The notes below the pieces were generated by a model. It searched no databases. It saw nothing but the letters and a program-made list of their open reading frames with translations, and was not told the origin of the DNA. From Bacillus sp. RAR_GA_16 (GTDB taxonomy: Bacteria > Bacillota > Bacilli > Bacillales > Guptibacillaceae), in the NCBI RefSeq assembly GCF_020165985.1, contig NZ_JAIUKZ010000018.1, forward strand, positions 62,001-126,000: a DNA stretch of 64,000 nucleotides, in the 5' to 3' direction. The translations under genes and the position numbers were made by a program. Every line of letters starts with the position of its first letter. Positions within the stretch are counted from its first letter, which is position 1. This document shows, piece after piece, positions 56,005-64,000 of the stretch.

Positions 56005-57636
56005 TTACTTGATATCTGCCCATTTCAATTCCATGTACCCTACAGGGTGACGTACAATGCCACTAACATCTTCGTTCTGAAGGTAAACCTGATTGTAGAA
56101 ATGAATTGGGAAGATTGGCATTTCTTCGAACAAAAGTGCTTCAGCATCGTGCATGTATTCAAATCGTTTTGCTTCGTCTGTTTCTTCTTTTGCCTTAGCG
56201 ATTAAGGAATCATATTCCTCATTACTCCATCCTGTACGGTTCATTGAATGGTCAGTTTGGAAACTTTCAAGGAAATTAATTGGATCTCCATAATCCGCTA
56301 AGAATGAACTTCTTGAGAATTGTAAATTTAGCTGTTTTTGTTCATCAGAGAAAACGTTCCACTCCTGGTTTGCAAGTTCAACATCTACTCCTAGAACTTC
56401 TTTGTACATTTGTTGAAGCGTTTCTGCTATCTTTTTATGATCATCACTCGTATTATACGTTAACGTTACTGCAGGAAGTTGGTCATACCCTTCTTCCTCC
56501 ATACCTTTTTCAAGTAGCTCTTTTGCTTGATCTGCATCAGTTGTGACGAGATCACCACCAACTTCTCTAAAATCGCCACCTGACGCATCTTCAAACCCAT
56601 ATGCGACAAAACCGTAAGCTGGTTTTTCTTCATTTTTCGTTACAAATTCAACGATCTTCTGCTGATCAACAGCCATAGCGAATGCCTTACGAATATTTTC
56701 ATTCTGGAAAGGCTCCATTTCAAGATTGAAACGATAGAAATAGGTTCCTGACTGATCCTCTACTTGAGCTTTTCCATCGCTGAAAAGCTCTTCACTTAAA
56801 TCAGCTGGTACATCAGAAGTATGGAGTTCTCCCGTTTTATACATTTGATACTCTGTATTCGTATCATCAACCATTGCCCAGTTTACTTGATCAAGCTTTA
56901 CATTATCAGCATCCCAATAGTTTTCATTCTTACTAAACTCAAATTCTGAATCATGTTCCCATTTTGTTAACTTAAATGGTCCATTACTAACATACGTATC
57001 CGCTTCCGTGTGCCATTCAGGATTTTCTTCGACAGTGGCCTTATGAACTGGGAAGAAAGCGGGGTTTGAAATCAAATTAGGAAAGAAAGCAACTGGACTC
57101 TCGAGCGTTACTTCAAATGTCGTTTCATCAACGGCCTTCACCATCATATCTTCTTCTGACCCTTCGCCAGTATTAAAGGCTTCTGCTCCTTCAATGAAGT
57201 AAGAGAGAAAAGCTGCAGGAGATGCTGTATCAGGATTTGCTAGTCGCTTCCATGCATATTCAAAATCTTCAGCAGTAACCGGCTCACCATTTGACCACTT
57301 TGCATCTTCACGTAAGTGGAATGTATAGGTTTTTCCATCTTCCGATTTCTCCCACTCTTTTGCAGCAGCGGGCTGAGGTTGATCTTCATCATCAAGACGT
57401 GTTAAACCTTCCATTAAGTTATTTAACGCATTCCACGATACGCTATCAAACCCAATTGGTGGATCAAAGGAAGTTGGCTCACTTCCATTGTTTAATTTAA
57501 GCACCTTCGTACCGTCTTCTTGCTTCGCATCGTCACTTCCTGAATTTGAATTTGATGAGCTATTTTCCGTAGTTGTACATCCTACGATACCAATAAGAAG
57601 CAACAACGAAAGTAGCACTGTTACGATTTTCTTCAA
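56005..57636 (-). CDS. dppE: Peptide ABC transporter substrate-binding lipoprotein, DppE/OppA-like
   Basis: 543 residues. Lipoprotein signal with lipobox IVGC (Cys 20), then a Ser/Asn linker and a family 5 solute-binding domain (LKLNNGSEPTSFDPP, WSNGEPVTAEDFEYAWKR, YVSNGPFKLTKWEHDS). Captures oligo- or murein peptides outside the membrane and delivers them to DppBC. Last gene before a terminator in the dpp operon. Confidence 0.92.
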   Translation of the reverse strand: MKKIVTVLLSLLLLIGIVGCTTTENSSSNSNSGSDDAKQEDGTKVLKLNNGSEPTSFDPPIGFDSVSWNALNNLMEGLTRLDDEDQPQPAAAKEWEKSEDGKTYTFHLREDAKWSNGEPVTAEDFEYAWKRLANPDTASPAAFLSYFIEGAEAFNTGEGSEEDMMVKAVDETTFEVTLESPVAFFPNLISNPAFFPVHKATVEENPEWHTEADTYVSNGPFKLTKWEHDSEFEFSKNENYWDADNVKLDQVNWAMVDDTNTEYQMYKTGELHTSDVPADLSEELFSDGKAQVEDQSGTYFYRFNLEMEPFQNENIRKAFAMAVDQQKIVEFVTKNEEKPAYGFVAYGFEDASGGDFREVGGDLVTTDADQAKELLEKGMEEEGYDQLPAVTLTYNTSDDHKKIAETLQQMYKEVLGVDVELANQEWNVFSDEQKQLNLQFSRSSFLADYGDPINFLESFQTDHSMNRTGWSNEEYDSLIAKAKEETDEAKRFEYMHDAEALLFEEMPIFPIHFYNQVYLQNEDVSGIVRHPVGYMELKWADIK

Positions 57637-57690
57637 ATCAATTTCCCCCTTATGAATTAGTTATCAGTGAAATCTCATAAAAATGAGGTT

Positions 57691-58635
57691 TTACTTACGT
57701 AACTTCGGATCTAGCGCATCCTGCAAACCATCTCCAAGAACGTTAAAGGCAAACATCGTTAACGAAATGAAGAAAGCCGGGAAGAATAATCTCCACCAGT
57801 GACCAGATAAAATCACTGATAACCCGTCATTTGCCATCACTCCCCAACTCGCAACAGGAGCTTGTACACCTAGTCCTAGAAAGCTTAAAAACGCCTCTGC
57901 AAAAATTGCGGTTGGAACGGTAAGCGTCATTTGAACGATAATAGGTCCCATCGTATTCGGAAGGAGGTTCTTTCGGATAACACGCCCGGCACTCGCTCCA
58001 AATGTTCTTGAAGCCAGCACATGTTCTGCATTTTTTAATTGTAGAACCTGGCCGCGAACAATTCTCGCCATCCCAACCCATCCTGTTACGGTTAAAGCAA
58101 TAATAATCGTAAACAGTCCAGGTCCCATAACCACCATCAGTAAGATCACCATTAGTAAGTACGGAAGACCATATAAAATTTCAATGATTCTCATCATAAA
58201 ATTATCTGTTCTTCCACCTTTATAACCAGAAAACCCACCATAAGCGACTCCAATAATAAAATCAATAATCGCCGCCATGAAACCAACGAATAATGAAATC
58301 CTTGCCCCATTCCATGTACGAGTGAACATATCCCGTCCAAGATTATCTGTACCGAACCAATGTTCAGAAGACGGTGGTAAATTTCCTTCTGTTAACACCT
58401 GGTGGTCATACGAATAAGGCGTTAGTAATGGCCCAAAAATAGCCATTAATACTAGGAGTATCAACATTACGAGTCCAGCCATTGATAGCTTGTTCCCAGA
58501 AAGTCTCATCCAAGCATCTTTCCAATAAGAGATACTAGGTTTTGCGATCATTTCAGCGCTAGAAGAGGGATTTTGTACAGGAAGAAACAGGTCATCAGAT
58601 AACTCCTGTTGCCGTTCTTTTCGCTCAGGTATCAT
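57691..58635 (-). CDS. dppC: Peptide ABC transporter permease, DppC/OppC-like
   Basis: 314 residues: a cytoplasmic N-terminus of about 45, six membrane helices, the OppC motif FGTDNLGRDMFTR and an EAA loop EHVLASRTFGASAGRVIRKN. Forms the channel with DppB. ATG two bases after the dppB stop, with GGGGGAG upstream. Confidence 0.93.
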   Translation of the reverse strand: MIPERKERQQELSDDLFLPVQNPSSSAEMIAKPSISYWKDAWMRLSGNKLSMAGLVMLILLVLMAIFGPLLTPYSYDHQVLTEGNLPPSSEHWFGTDNLGRDMFTRTWNGARISLFVGFMAAIIDFIIGVAYGGFSGYKGGRTDNFMMRIIEILYGLPYLLMVILLMVVMGPGLFTIIIALTVTGWVGMARIVRGQVLQLKNAEHVLASRTFGASAGRVIRKNLLPNTMGPIIVQMTLTVPTAIFAEAFLSFLGLGVQAPVASWGVMANDGLSVILSGHWWRLFFPAFFISLTMFAFNVLGDGLQDALDPKLRK

Positions 58636-58636
58636 G

Positions 58637-59572
58637 TTACTCCCCCCTCTTGTGTAGCTTAATTCTCGGATCTAATATCCCGTATGCAATGTCGACTATA
58701 AAAAGCATCATAATAAGGAAGGCACTATAAAAAACAGTGGTTCCCATAATGACAGGATAATCTCGATCGTTAATGCCGTTAATAAAATATTTGCCCATTC
58801 CAGGAATGGCAAAGATTTTTTCAATAACAAAACTACCTGTCAATACACCAGCTACTAACGTACCAAGAATCGTAATGACTGGTAGCAACGCATTTCTAAG
58901 CGCGTGTTTTATAACAATTTGAAGGGTGGTCATTCCTTTCGCACGAGCCGTCATGATGTAATCTTGGTTGAGAACTTCAATCATACTCGATCTGGTTAAT
59001 CGAGCAATAATCGCCATAGGACCTGTAGCAAGTGCAATAGAAGGTAAAATCATGTGCATCGGTGATGCCCACGTAGCCACGGGGAAAATTTCCCACGTAA
59101 CAGCTAATTGCTGAATGAGCAATGTTGCCATAATAAAGTTTGGCACCGATATACCGATTACTGCAAAGGTCATGGCCATGTAATCAATAGCCCCATTATG
59201 TCGAAGGGCTGCCATGATTCCAAGCACAATACCTGAAATAATAGCAATAACGAGCGACGTGATCCCAAGCTCAGCTGAAACGGGGAATCCTCTTCCAATC
59301 ATTTCATTAACAGATGTAGATGATTGTTTAATAGATGGTCCAAAATCAAGCGTTGCAAGAGATTTAATGTAAATGGCGTATTGAATAAAAACAGGTTCAT
59401 TTAAGTGGTAATGAGCTTCTAGGTTTTGCTGAACTGCTTCACTCGTGTTTCTTTCCTGGTTAAATGGTGATCCTGGAACCGCGTGCATTAAGAAAAACGT
59501 AATGGTTACGATGATCCACAATGTGATCACCATGGCGAACAGACGATTCATCACATATTTCGCCACAGGCAT
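58637..59572 (-). CDS. dppB: Peptide ABC transporter permease, DppB/OppB-like
   Basis: 311 residues, six membrane helices, typical OppB N-terminus (YVMNRLFAMVITLWIIVTIT) and EAA loop QDYIMTARAKGMTTLQIVIK. The ribosome site AGGG touches the ATG at 59572 and is better placed for GTG at 59566. Partner of DppC. No ATP-binding subunit follows, unlike dppD in B. subtilis. Confidence 0.93.
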   Translation of the reverse strand: MPVAKYVMNRLFAMVITLWIIVTITFFLMHAVPGSPFNQERNTSEAVQQNLEAHYHLNEPVFIQYAIYIKSLATLDFGPSIKQSSTSVNEMIGRGFPVSAELGITSLVIAIISGIVLGIMAALRHNGAIDYMAMTFAVIGISVPNFIMATLLIQQLAVTWEIFPVATWASPMHMILPSIALATGPMAIIARLTRSSMIEVLNQDYIMTARAKGMTTLQIVIKHALRNALLPVITILGTLVAGVLTGSFVIEKIFAIPGMGKYFINGINDRDYPVIMGTTVFYSAFLIMMLFIVDIAYGILDPRIKLHKRGE

Positions 59573-59581
59573 CCCTACTTT

Positions 59582-60403
59582 CTAGCTAAATGTTGTTCTA
59601 GATGCTAATTCTGTCATCACAAGCATCGCTTGATAGGCTTCTAGCATGTTTTTCGCCTGATATTTGACGGTCGTTTCTTTTTCAATTTCAACTCCTGGCA
59701 TCAGGCTTGCCCACTCCGCCTGACCATAATTCGTAAATTCGATGCGAAGAACAGGAGCTTCTGGAGGAACTAATGGTTCAACGTTTTGTCTGTCGATGAG
59801 TGCCTTCTCAGTTTGTTGGCGCAAGATTTCCCGAGTTTTATGCGGAGATAGTAAAAGTGCTGATGAACGCGAAATCGATTCTTTCACTACGGCAGTCGTG
59901 ATATTAGGGATCAACTGTTCAGCTTCACGTGCTGCTCTGTCATCACCAGCGACAAGTAATACAGGAACACCAAAATATCCAGCTACGTAAGCATTCATCC
60001 CCAACTCTCCAACAACTTGGTCATTTATGTAGAAATTTCTTACATTGTGGAACATGGAATGAGACATTGCACCAGGAGTCCCTGCACGTGCGTGATAGCC
60101 AATCATTCCCATTCCTTCATATGTACTGTCTAACCCCTGCACCATTGAAAAAGGTTTCACATCTCCTGAAATGAGTCTTGCTTCAGGATGAAGCTTCTCA
60201 AAAAGCAAGTTATTCATTTTTGAATGACTATCATTCACAGTGACTGCAGAACACCCGCTTCCAAATGCCGCTTCAATGACATGATTCGCTTCCTTCGTCA
60301 TGATCTCCTGTCCGCGTTCATAGTGCCGTTTATTAGCATCCACGAACGAATCATCCACTAATCCTGTTATGCCTTCCATATCTACCGATAAATAAAACTT
60401 CAC
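59582..60403 (-). CDS. dppA: D-aminopeptidase, DppA (family M55)
   Basis: 273 residues. Zinc enzyme releasing N-terminal D-amino acids, for example D-Ala-D-Ala, from peptides. Family motif SVDMEG at residues 6-11, NDSHS, GYHARAGT, SHSMFHN and AGDDRA, which carry the metal ligands. GTG start at 60403 with GGAG upstream. First gene of the operon, behind a consensus promoter. Confidence 0.94.
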   Translation of the reverse strand: MKFYLSVDMEGITGLVDDSFVDANKRHYERGQEIMTKEANHVIEAAFGSGCSAVTVNDSHSKMNNLLFEKLHPEARLISGDVKPFSMVQGLDSTYEGMGMIGYHARAGTPGAMSHSMFHNVRNFYINDQVVGELGMNAYVAGYFGVPVLLVAGDDRAAREAEQLIPNITTAVVKESISRSSALLLSPHKTREILRQQTEKALIDRQNVEPLVPPEAPVLRIEFTNYGQAEWASLMPGVEIEKETTVKYQAKNMLEAYQAMLVMTELASRTTFS

Positions 60404-60431
60404 AAATTTTCTCCTTTCTCTCTAGATTCGT

Positions 60432-60473
60432 AACTTTCTGAATTATTATACCACTATTTACTTCGATTCTCAA
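60432..60473 (-). promoter_or_regulatory. dppA promoter with CodY-box-like sequence
   Basis: -35 TTGAGA (60468-60473), 17-base spacer, -10 TATAAT (60445-60450). ATAATTCAGAAAGTT (60432-60446) matches the CodY box AATTTTCWGAAAATT at 11 of 15 positions and spans the transcription start. CodY represses dpp in B. subtilis, so this fits; the box match alone is modest. Confidence 0.7.
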
Positions 60474-60537
60474 AATAATCTAAAGACATTGTGAAGTTTT
60501 ATTTCATCCTTTTTCGTAGAAAACGGTTAAAAGAGAT

Positions 60538-60568
60538 AAAAAAATCCTACCATTGTCTATAGTAGGAT
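60538..60568 (-). terminator. Intrinsic terminator of yfmR
   Basis: An 8-bp stem with one G-T (60544-60551 with 60561-60568), 9-nt loop and seven T on the minus strand, 12 bases past the yfmR stop. Confidence 0.78.
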
Positions 60569-60579
60569 CTTGATATTCA

Positions 60580-62466
60580 CTATTCGATTTTTTCGGAGAG
60601 CTCAGACCAACGTTCAATCTTTTCTTCTAACTCCATCGTAAGAGCCTGCTCCTCCTTATAAAGCTCGTCTACCCTGGCAAAATCACTTCCTGATTCTGCG
60701 ATTTCAGCCTTTACATTTTCAATACGCTGCTCAATTTTCTCAATCGTATCCTGGATCGTTTCCCATTCTTTCTTTTCTTTGTAGGATAGTTTCACTTGCT
60801 TTGGCTTTTCACTCACGATGTCATCTTTTTGACTTGATTGCTTTTTATCAAGTGCTTCAAGTTCTTTTTCCCTTTTTATAACATCAAGGTAATCCGTGTA
60901 GGAACCATAATAATGATTGATTTCTCCTTCACCATCAAAAACAAAAAGCTGTTCCGCGACCTTATCAAGGAAATATCGGTCGTGGGAAACCGTTATAACA
61001 GCTCCCGGAAACTCGGCCAAATAGTCTTCGAGCACAGCAAGGGTCTGAACATCTAAATCGTTTGTTGGTTCATCCAAAAAAAGGACATTTGGTTCTTCCA
61101 TAAGAATCCGCAGCAAGTATAAACGTCTTTTCTCACCACCAGATAACCGTGAGATATAGGTCCACTGCATATCCGGAGAAAACAAAAATCGCTCAAGCAT
61201 TTGAGAAGCCGAAATAGTACCTCCTTTACGGAGACGTACTTCTTCTCCCCCTTCTCGGATGTATTCAATCACTCTTAATGATTCATCAAGTCCCTCATTT
61301 TGTTGAGTGTAAAATCCAGGCTTCACGGTTACCCCAATCTCAACATGACCGGAATCTGGTGCAATACGACCTGCAAGCATATTGAGTAACGTCGTTTTAC
61401 CAGATCCATTGGGTCCGATGATACCAATGCGGTCTTGAGGAAGTACTAGATAACTAAACCGATCTGTTAGCGGACGACCATTTATGGCTTTTGTCACGTC
61501 TGAGGCTTCAATCACCTTCTTACCAAGTCGACTAGCGCCTAACGCCATATCAACGTTGCCTTCAGTCGTCCGCCCAGGAACTTCCTTCATGTTCTCAATT
61601 CTTTGTTTCCTAGCTTTTTGTTTTGTGGTTCTCGCTTTTGCTCCTTTTTTTAGCCATTCGAGTTCACTTTTTAATAACTTATTGTGCTTATCTTCTTCTT
61701 TGGCTTCACGCTCTTCTCGCAAAGCTTTCTGTTCTAGAAATGTTGCATAGTTCCCTTCATATTCAAATAATCTACCTTTATCCAATTCAAAAATGCGATT
61801 CGTTACGCGATTAAGAAAGTACCGGTCATGTGTAACGAGTAGAAGCGTACCAGAATAGCTCGCGAGATACTGTTCTAACCACTCCACTGTCGCATTATCA
61901 ATATGGTTTGTAGGCTCATCGAGTATCAACAAGTCGGCAGGATTAATAAATGCTTTTGCTAGGGCTACCCGCTTCTGTTGACCACCTGATAACTCATTAA
62001 CCTTCGCCTCAAAATCATGAAGACCTAGCTTTGTTAAAATCGTTTTAGCCTGCGTACTAAAGTCCCAAGCTTGCAGACGATCCATTTCTTCTTGTGCCTG
62101 TAGGAGCTTATCTTGAAATGCTTCTTTTTCAGGGTGATTCATAACAGATTGAAGCGCCTCTTCATATTTTCGCACCGTATTAAAGAGTGGTACGTCACTA
62201 TCAAAAACCGTTTCAAGAATCGTTTTTTCCTCTATGAAAACAGGATCTTGAGGTAAATATTCAACATGGAACTGATTTGCATGATAGAGCTTACCGCTAT
62301 CCATCGACTCAAGGTCTGCAAGAATTTTAAGTAAAGATGATTTACCCGTTCCGTTTACCCCGATTAACCCGATTCTCTGCTTCTCTTCGAGTGAAAAAGA
62401 TATTCCATCAAATAATGTTTTTTCCCCATATGACTTGGTGATTGATTCAGCCTGTAACAAGCTCAT
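60580..62466 (-). CDS. yfmR: ABC-F family ATPase, YfmR/Uup-like
   Basis: 628 residues with two ABC domains: Walker A GVNGTGKSS and GPNGSGKTT, signatures LSGGQQKRVALAKA and LSGGEKRRLYLLRI, Walker B LLILDEPTNHID and VLFLDEPTNDLD. A charged linker (about 245-300) and a C-terminal coiled coil (about 560-628, KEWETIQDTIEKIEQRIENV) mark the Uup/YfmR group. ABC-F proteins act on stalled ribosomes; no membrane part. Start at 62466 is better spaced from AAAGG than the ATG at 62475. Confidence 0.93.
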   Translation of the reverse strand: MSLLQAESITKSYGEKTLFDGISFSLEEKQRIGLIGVNGTGKSSLLKILADLESMDSGKLYHANQFHVEYLPQDPVFIEEKTILETVFDSDVPLFNTVRKYEEALQSVMNHPEKEAFQDKLLQAQEEMDRLQAWDFSTQAKTILTKLGLHDFEAKVNELSGGQQKRVALAKAFINPADLLILDEPTNHIDNATVEWLEQYLASYSGTLLLVTHDRYFLNRVTNRIFELDKGRLFEYEGNYATFLEQKALREEREAKEEDKHNKLLKSELEWLKKGAKARTTKQKARKQRIENMKEVPGRTTEGNVDMALGASRLGKKVIEASDVTKAINGRPLTDRFSYLVLPQDRIGIIGPNGSGKTTLLNMLAGRIAPDSGHVEIGVTVKPGFYTQQNEGLDESLRVIEYIREGGEEVRLRKGGTISASQMLERFLFSPDMQWTYISRLSGGEKRRLYLLRILMEEPNVLFLDEPTNDLDVQTLAVLEDYLAEFPGAVITVSHDRYFLDKVAEQLFVFDGEGEINHYYGSYTDYLDVIKREKELEALDKKQSSQKDDIVSEKPKQVKLSYKEKKEWETIQDTIEKIEQRIENVKAEIAESGSDFARVDELYKEEQALTMELEEKIERWSELSEKIE

Positions 62467-62544
62467 GATACTCATCCTTTTCTCTCTTTAGTCTGCCTTC
62501 TATTTTAACTGTTTTAGAGAAAGAAGGGAACTAATCTACCGATA

Positions 62545-62580
62545 AACAAAAAGAAGCTCCATTCAGAGCTTCTTTTTGTT
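62545..62580. terminator. Bidirectional terminator after the 38-residue gene
   Basis: A 15-bp perfect stem (62545-62559 with 62566-62580), 6-nt loop, T5GTTTAT tail on the minus strand. It overlaps the stop codon of the small gene. Confidence 0.82.
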
Positions 62581-62695
62581 ATGCATTCTTTTTCTGCTGC
62601 TTATTTTTCTTATGCTTTTTGTTATTGTTTTGATCAGCTGCTAATTCACTTGCAAATTCTGTTTCATGTTTTTGATTTTGCTTTGGATTTTTCAT
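62579..62695 (-). CDS. Small Lys/Asn/Gln-rich protein, 38 residues
   Basis: A 38-residue protein with an acidic middle (HETEFASELAADQ) and an extremely basic tail (KKHKKNKQQKK). AAAGGAGGTGAAATC precedes the ATG at 62695, an excellent ribosome site, and a terminator follows. The EFASELA piece recalls YfhD-like and minor spore proteins of bacilli, but I cannot name the family. An in-frame extension to 62803 has no ribosome site. Confidence 0.7.
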   Translation of the reverse strand: MKNPKQNQKHETEFASELAADQNNNKKHKKNKQQKKNA

Positions 62696-62784
62696 GATTT
62701 CACCTCCTTTAATTCTTAAGATTGACGGTTTATTTTTTTCTATACTAATACGGTAAGTGAAATTTACATTTATTTTTTTCAAAA

Positions 62785-62809
62785 TAAAAAAGGCTGAATG
62801 CATTCAGCC
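62785..62809 (-). terminator. Intrinsic terminator of the DUF2203 gene
   Basis: An 18-base perfect palindrome (62792-62809) containing the gene's stop codon, followed on the minus strand by six T. Confidence 0.8.
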
Positions 62810-63238
62810 CTGCTCCTCTTCTTCCTTCATAATGTTTTCAATTGGCTCTCTCTGACTAAATCCACCTAGATCCGAGTGATAAAAGGAAACCTCGTTTTCA
62901 CCTTCTTTCCAGCATAACAGCACTTTTTTCCCGTTAATAATAGCTGGAAAATCAATTAAACCTTCATCGACATTTTTAATTTCGACACCAAGTGCCATAA
63001 TATTATTGATAAACGTTTGAGCTTCTAACTCCATAAACTCCATTCTAGCTTCTTTCTTAAATAAAATATCTTCATCTACTTTTGTTTTGTGGCGGTAAAG
63101 GAGGGTCTTCTTGTGTTGCTCGATCTGATCGTAGTGTTCACTAAATTGGGCTTTCAAACGCTTTAATCCAGCAAGCTCTCTTTTAATCACGGGTAACAAG
63201 CCATTTGCTTCCTCTAAAGTGAAATATTTTTTATCCAT
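62804..63238 (-). CDS. DUF2203 family protein
   Basis: 144 residues: an N-terminal helical hairpin (YFTLEEANGLLPVIKRELAG) and a C-terminal GLIDFPAIINGKKVLLCWKE with H..LGGFSQREPI, the conserved DUF2203 pattern. Function unknown. AGGAGG precedes the start at 63238. Divergent from the ferredoxin gene. Confidence 0.88.
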   Translation of the reverse strand: MDKKYFTLEEANGLLPVIKRELAGLKRLKAQFSEHYDQIEQHKKTLLYRHKTKVDEDILFKKEARMEFMELEAQTFINNIMALGVEIKNVDEGLIDFPAIINGKKVLLCWKEGENEVSFYHSDLGGFSQREPIENIMKEEEEQG

Positions 63239-63332
63239 GTTTTTCCTCCTGGTTCATCTTTACTAGTTTCTATTTACCCTTCCTTCCATTCTTTACACAT
63301 CATTCGACGAAATTTTACAATAAAAAGAGTAC

Positions 63333-63361
63333 TTCAAACGGTTACAAAATTTCGATATGAT
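63333..63361 (+). promoter_or_regulatory. Sigma-A promoter of the ferredoxin gene
   Basis: -35 TTCAAA (63333-63338), 17-base spacer, -10 TATGAT (63356-63361), about 40 bases before the TTG start. Confidence 0.65.
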
Positions 63362-63400
63362 AGATAATGAACGGGGAACCATTTAAAAGGAGGAATTTCT

Positions 63401-63721
63401 TTGGCTAAAGTAACCGTACCAGAACACGGAACATTTGAAGTAAAAGAAGGAACGAAGTTAGCACTGGCTCTTGAAGATAACGGGGTACATGTGCTGCACC
63501 GCTGTGGAGGAAATGCTAAATGCACAACCTGCCGCGTTGAAGTGTTTGAGGGAGAATTTGGTGAACTAACTGAAATTGAAGAGGAAGCGTTTAAGAAAAA
63601 AGGCGTAGAGGAAAAACTTCGTCTGTCTTGCCAGGTTCGCGTTAACGGCAACTGCGAAGTAAAACCTGCAATGACTGTCGAAAGCTCTGGCCTTGATGCT
63701 GGACCAAGACCGGCTGAATAA
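63401..63721 (+). CDS. 2Fe-2S ferredoxin
   Basis: 106-residue soluble electron carrier. Cluster Cys residues at 35, 41, 44 and 77 (C-X5-C-X2-C-X32-C), an adrenodoxin/Isc-like spacing rather than the plant C-X4-C-X2-C. Acidic surface (VFEGEFGELTEIEEEAF). TTG start with AAAAGGAGG seven bases upstream, own promoter and own terminator. Partner reductase not in the window. Confidence 0.92.
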   Translation: MAKVTVPEHGTFEVKEGTKLALALEDNGVHVLHRCGGNAKCTTCRVEVFEGEFGELTEIEEEAFKKKGVEEKLRLSCQVRVNGNCEVKPAMTVESSGLDAGPRPAE

Positions 63722-63730
63722 GCGAAAACT

Positions 63731-63760
63731 AAGACGAGCTCACGTAGCTCGTCTTTTTTA
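63731..63760 (+). terminator. Intrinsic terminator of the ferredoxin gene
   Basis: A 10-bp perfect stem (63731-63740 with 63746-63755), 5-nt loop and a run of six T. Confidence 0.92.
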
Positions 63761-63803
63761 CATACCATCGTCAATGAATTTTCTTGAAGATTAATTTTCA
63801 ATC

Positions 63804-63832
63804 TTGTTGCCCTTAACCCACTGTGATATATT
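63804..63832 (+). promoter_or_regulatory. Sigma-A promoter of the yitT-like gene
   Basis: -35 TTGTTG (63804-63809), 17-base spacer, -10 TATATT (63827-63832), about 35 bases before the TTG start. Confidence 0.55.
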
Positions 63833-63867
63833 ATCCTAGGTATTCAGGAACAGATCGGAGTGATAAT

Positions 63868-64000
63868 TTGAATAACACAGGAAAAGAAATTACATTAATT
63901 ATCATTGGAATCGCTATTCTTTGCGCTTGGGGTAAACTGGTTTGCGATTCCAAATGAATTAGGTGAAGGCGGCGTAACTGGGATTTCCATGACGCTATAT
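63868..64000 (+). pseudogene. YitT-family membrane protein, 5' end only, frameshifted
   Basis: Starts at TTG 63868 with GGAG seven bases upstream and encodes a first membrane helix (EITLIIIGIAIL), but this frame stops at 63957. From about 63920 another frame continues as ALGVNWFAIPNELGEGGVTG, the conserved start of YitT (DUF161/DUF2179) membrane proteins. Removing one base near 63919-63922 (the ttt of ctttgcg) joins them. The gene runs off the window. Single-base insertion, real or from sequencing. Confidence 0.65.

Noticed and set aside
63334-63801. 155-codon minus-strand frame over the ferredoxin gene
   Set aside because: Antisense shadow of a well-supported ferredoxin; composition rich in Ser/Thr/Phe as expected of a reverse frame, and it runs through the ferredoxin promoter and terminator.

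Overview
The window looks like a chromosomal segment of a pigmented, probably spore-forming Bacillaceae (low-to-moderate GC Firmicute). Reasons: B. subtilis-type gene order (argCJBD-carAB-argF, cydDC, yoaS-yozG-yoaT, dppABC-dppE-ykfBC), consensus AGGAGG ribosome binding sites with frequent GTG/TTG starts, U-tailed intrinsic terminators, an S-box leader, and a C30 (CrtM/CrtN-type) carotenoid pathway like that of orange or pink marine bacilli. I see no rRNA, tRNA, CRISPR array, insertion sequence or phage genes.

Layout. (1) 0-4 kb: frameshifted M29 aminopeptidase, AldA-type aldehyde dehydrogenase, frameshifted patatin-like lipase and a 45-residue protein, all minus strand. (2) 4.3-16.5 kb: a nine-gene minus-strand arginine operon argC-argJ-argB-argD-carA-carB-argF-argG-argH, with a consensus sigma-A promoter covered by two ARG-box-like operators; carB carries a single-base frameshift. 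(3) 16.7-24.8 kb: topoisomerase III, an orphan pair of oligopeptide-type ABC permeases with a VOC protein, and cydD-cydC behind a Rex/Fnr-type operator. (4) 25-29.7 kb: a large membrane-anchored alpha/beta hydrolase; msrA with an N-terminal FbpA-like domain under a SAM-I riboswitch; an NhaC-type antiporter.

(5) 29.7-36.4 kb: first carotenoid locus, with divergent arms fni-crtO and crtP-cruF-crtQ-crtN-like around a palindrome-bearing promoter region. (6) 36.4-48 kb: mixed housekeeping and accessory genes (PepE-like peptidase, Cdd1 protein, VOC proteins, LCP transferase, PdaC-like deacetylase, TmrB-like P-loop protein, HIT protein, yoaSGT, acetyltransferases, AAA ATPase, hydrolases). (7) 48-52 kb: second carotenoid locus crtN1-crtN2-crtM, minus strand, with its own consensus promoter. 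(8) 52-60.5 kb: YsnB-like phosphoesterase, YkuD L,D-transpeptidase, and a muropeptide uptake and recycling module (dppA-dppB-dppC-dppE, then ykfB-ykfC plus a cytoplasmic penicillin-recognising-fold protein) with no ATPase subunits in the window. (9) 60.5-64 kb: ABC-F factor YfmR, a small Lys/Asn-rich protein, DUF2203 protein, 2Fe-2S ferredoxin and the start of a YitT-family gene.

Together the two crt loci encode isoprenoid isomerisation (Fni), C30 backbone formation (CrtM), desaturation and terminal oxidation (four CrtN/CrtP paralogues), hydration (CruF), glycosylation (CrtQ/CruC type) and acylation (CrtO), which predicts an acylated glycosyl C30 carotenoid. Four genes (ampS-like, patatin, carB, yitT) are each broken in a way one surplus base would explain, so sequencing or assembly error must be considered before calling them pseudogenes.
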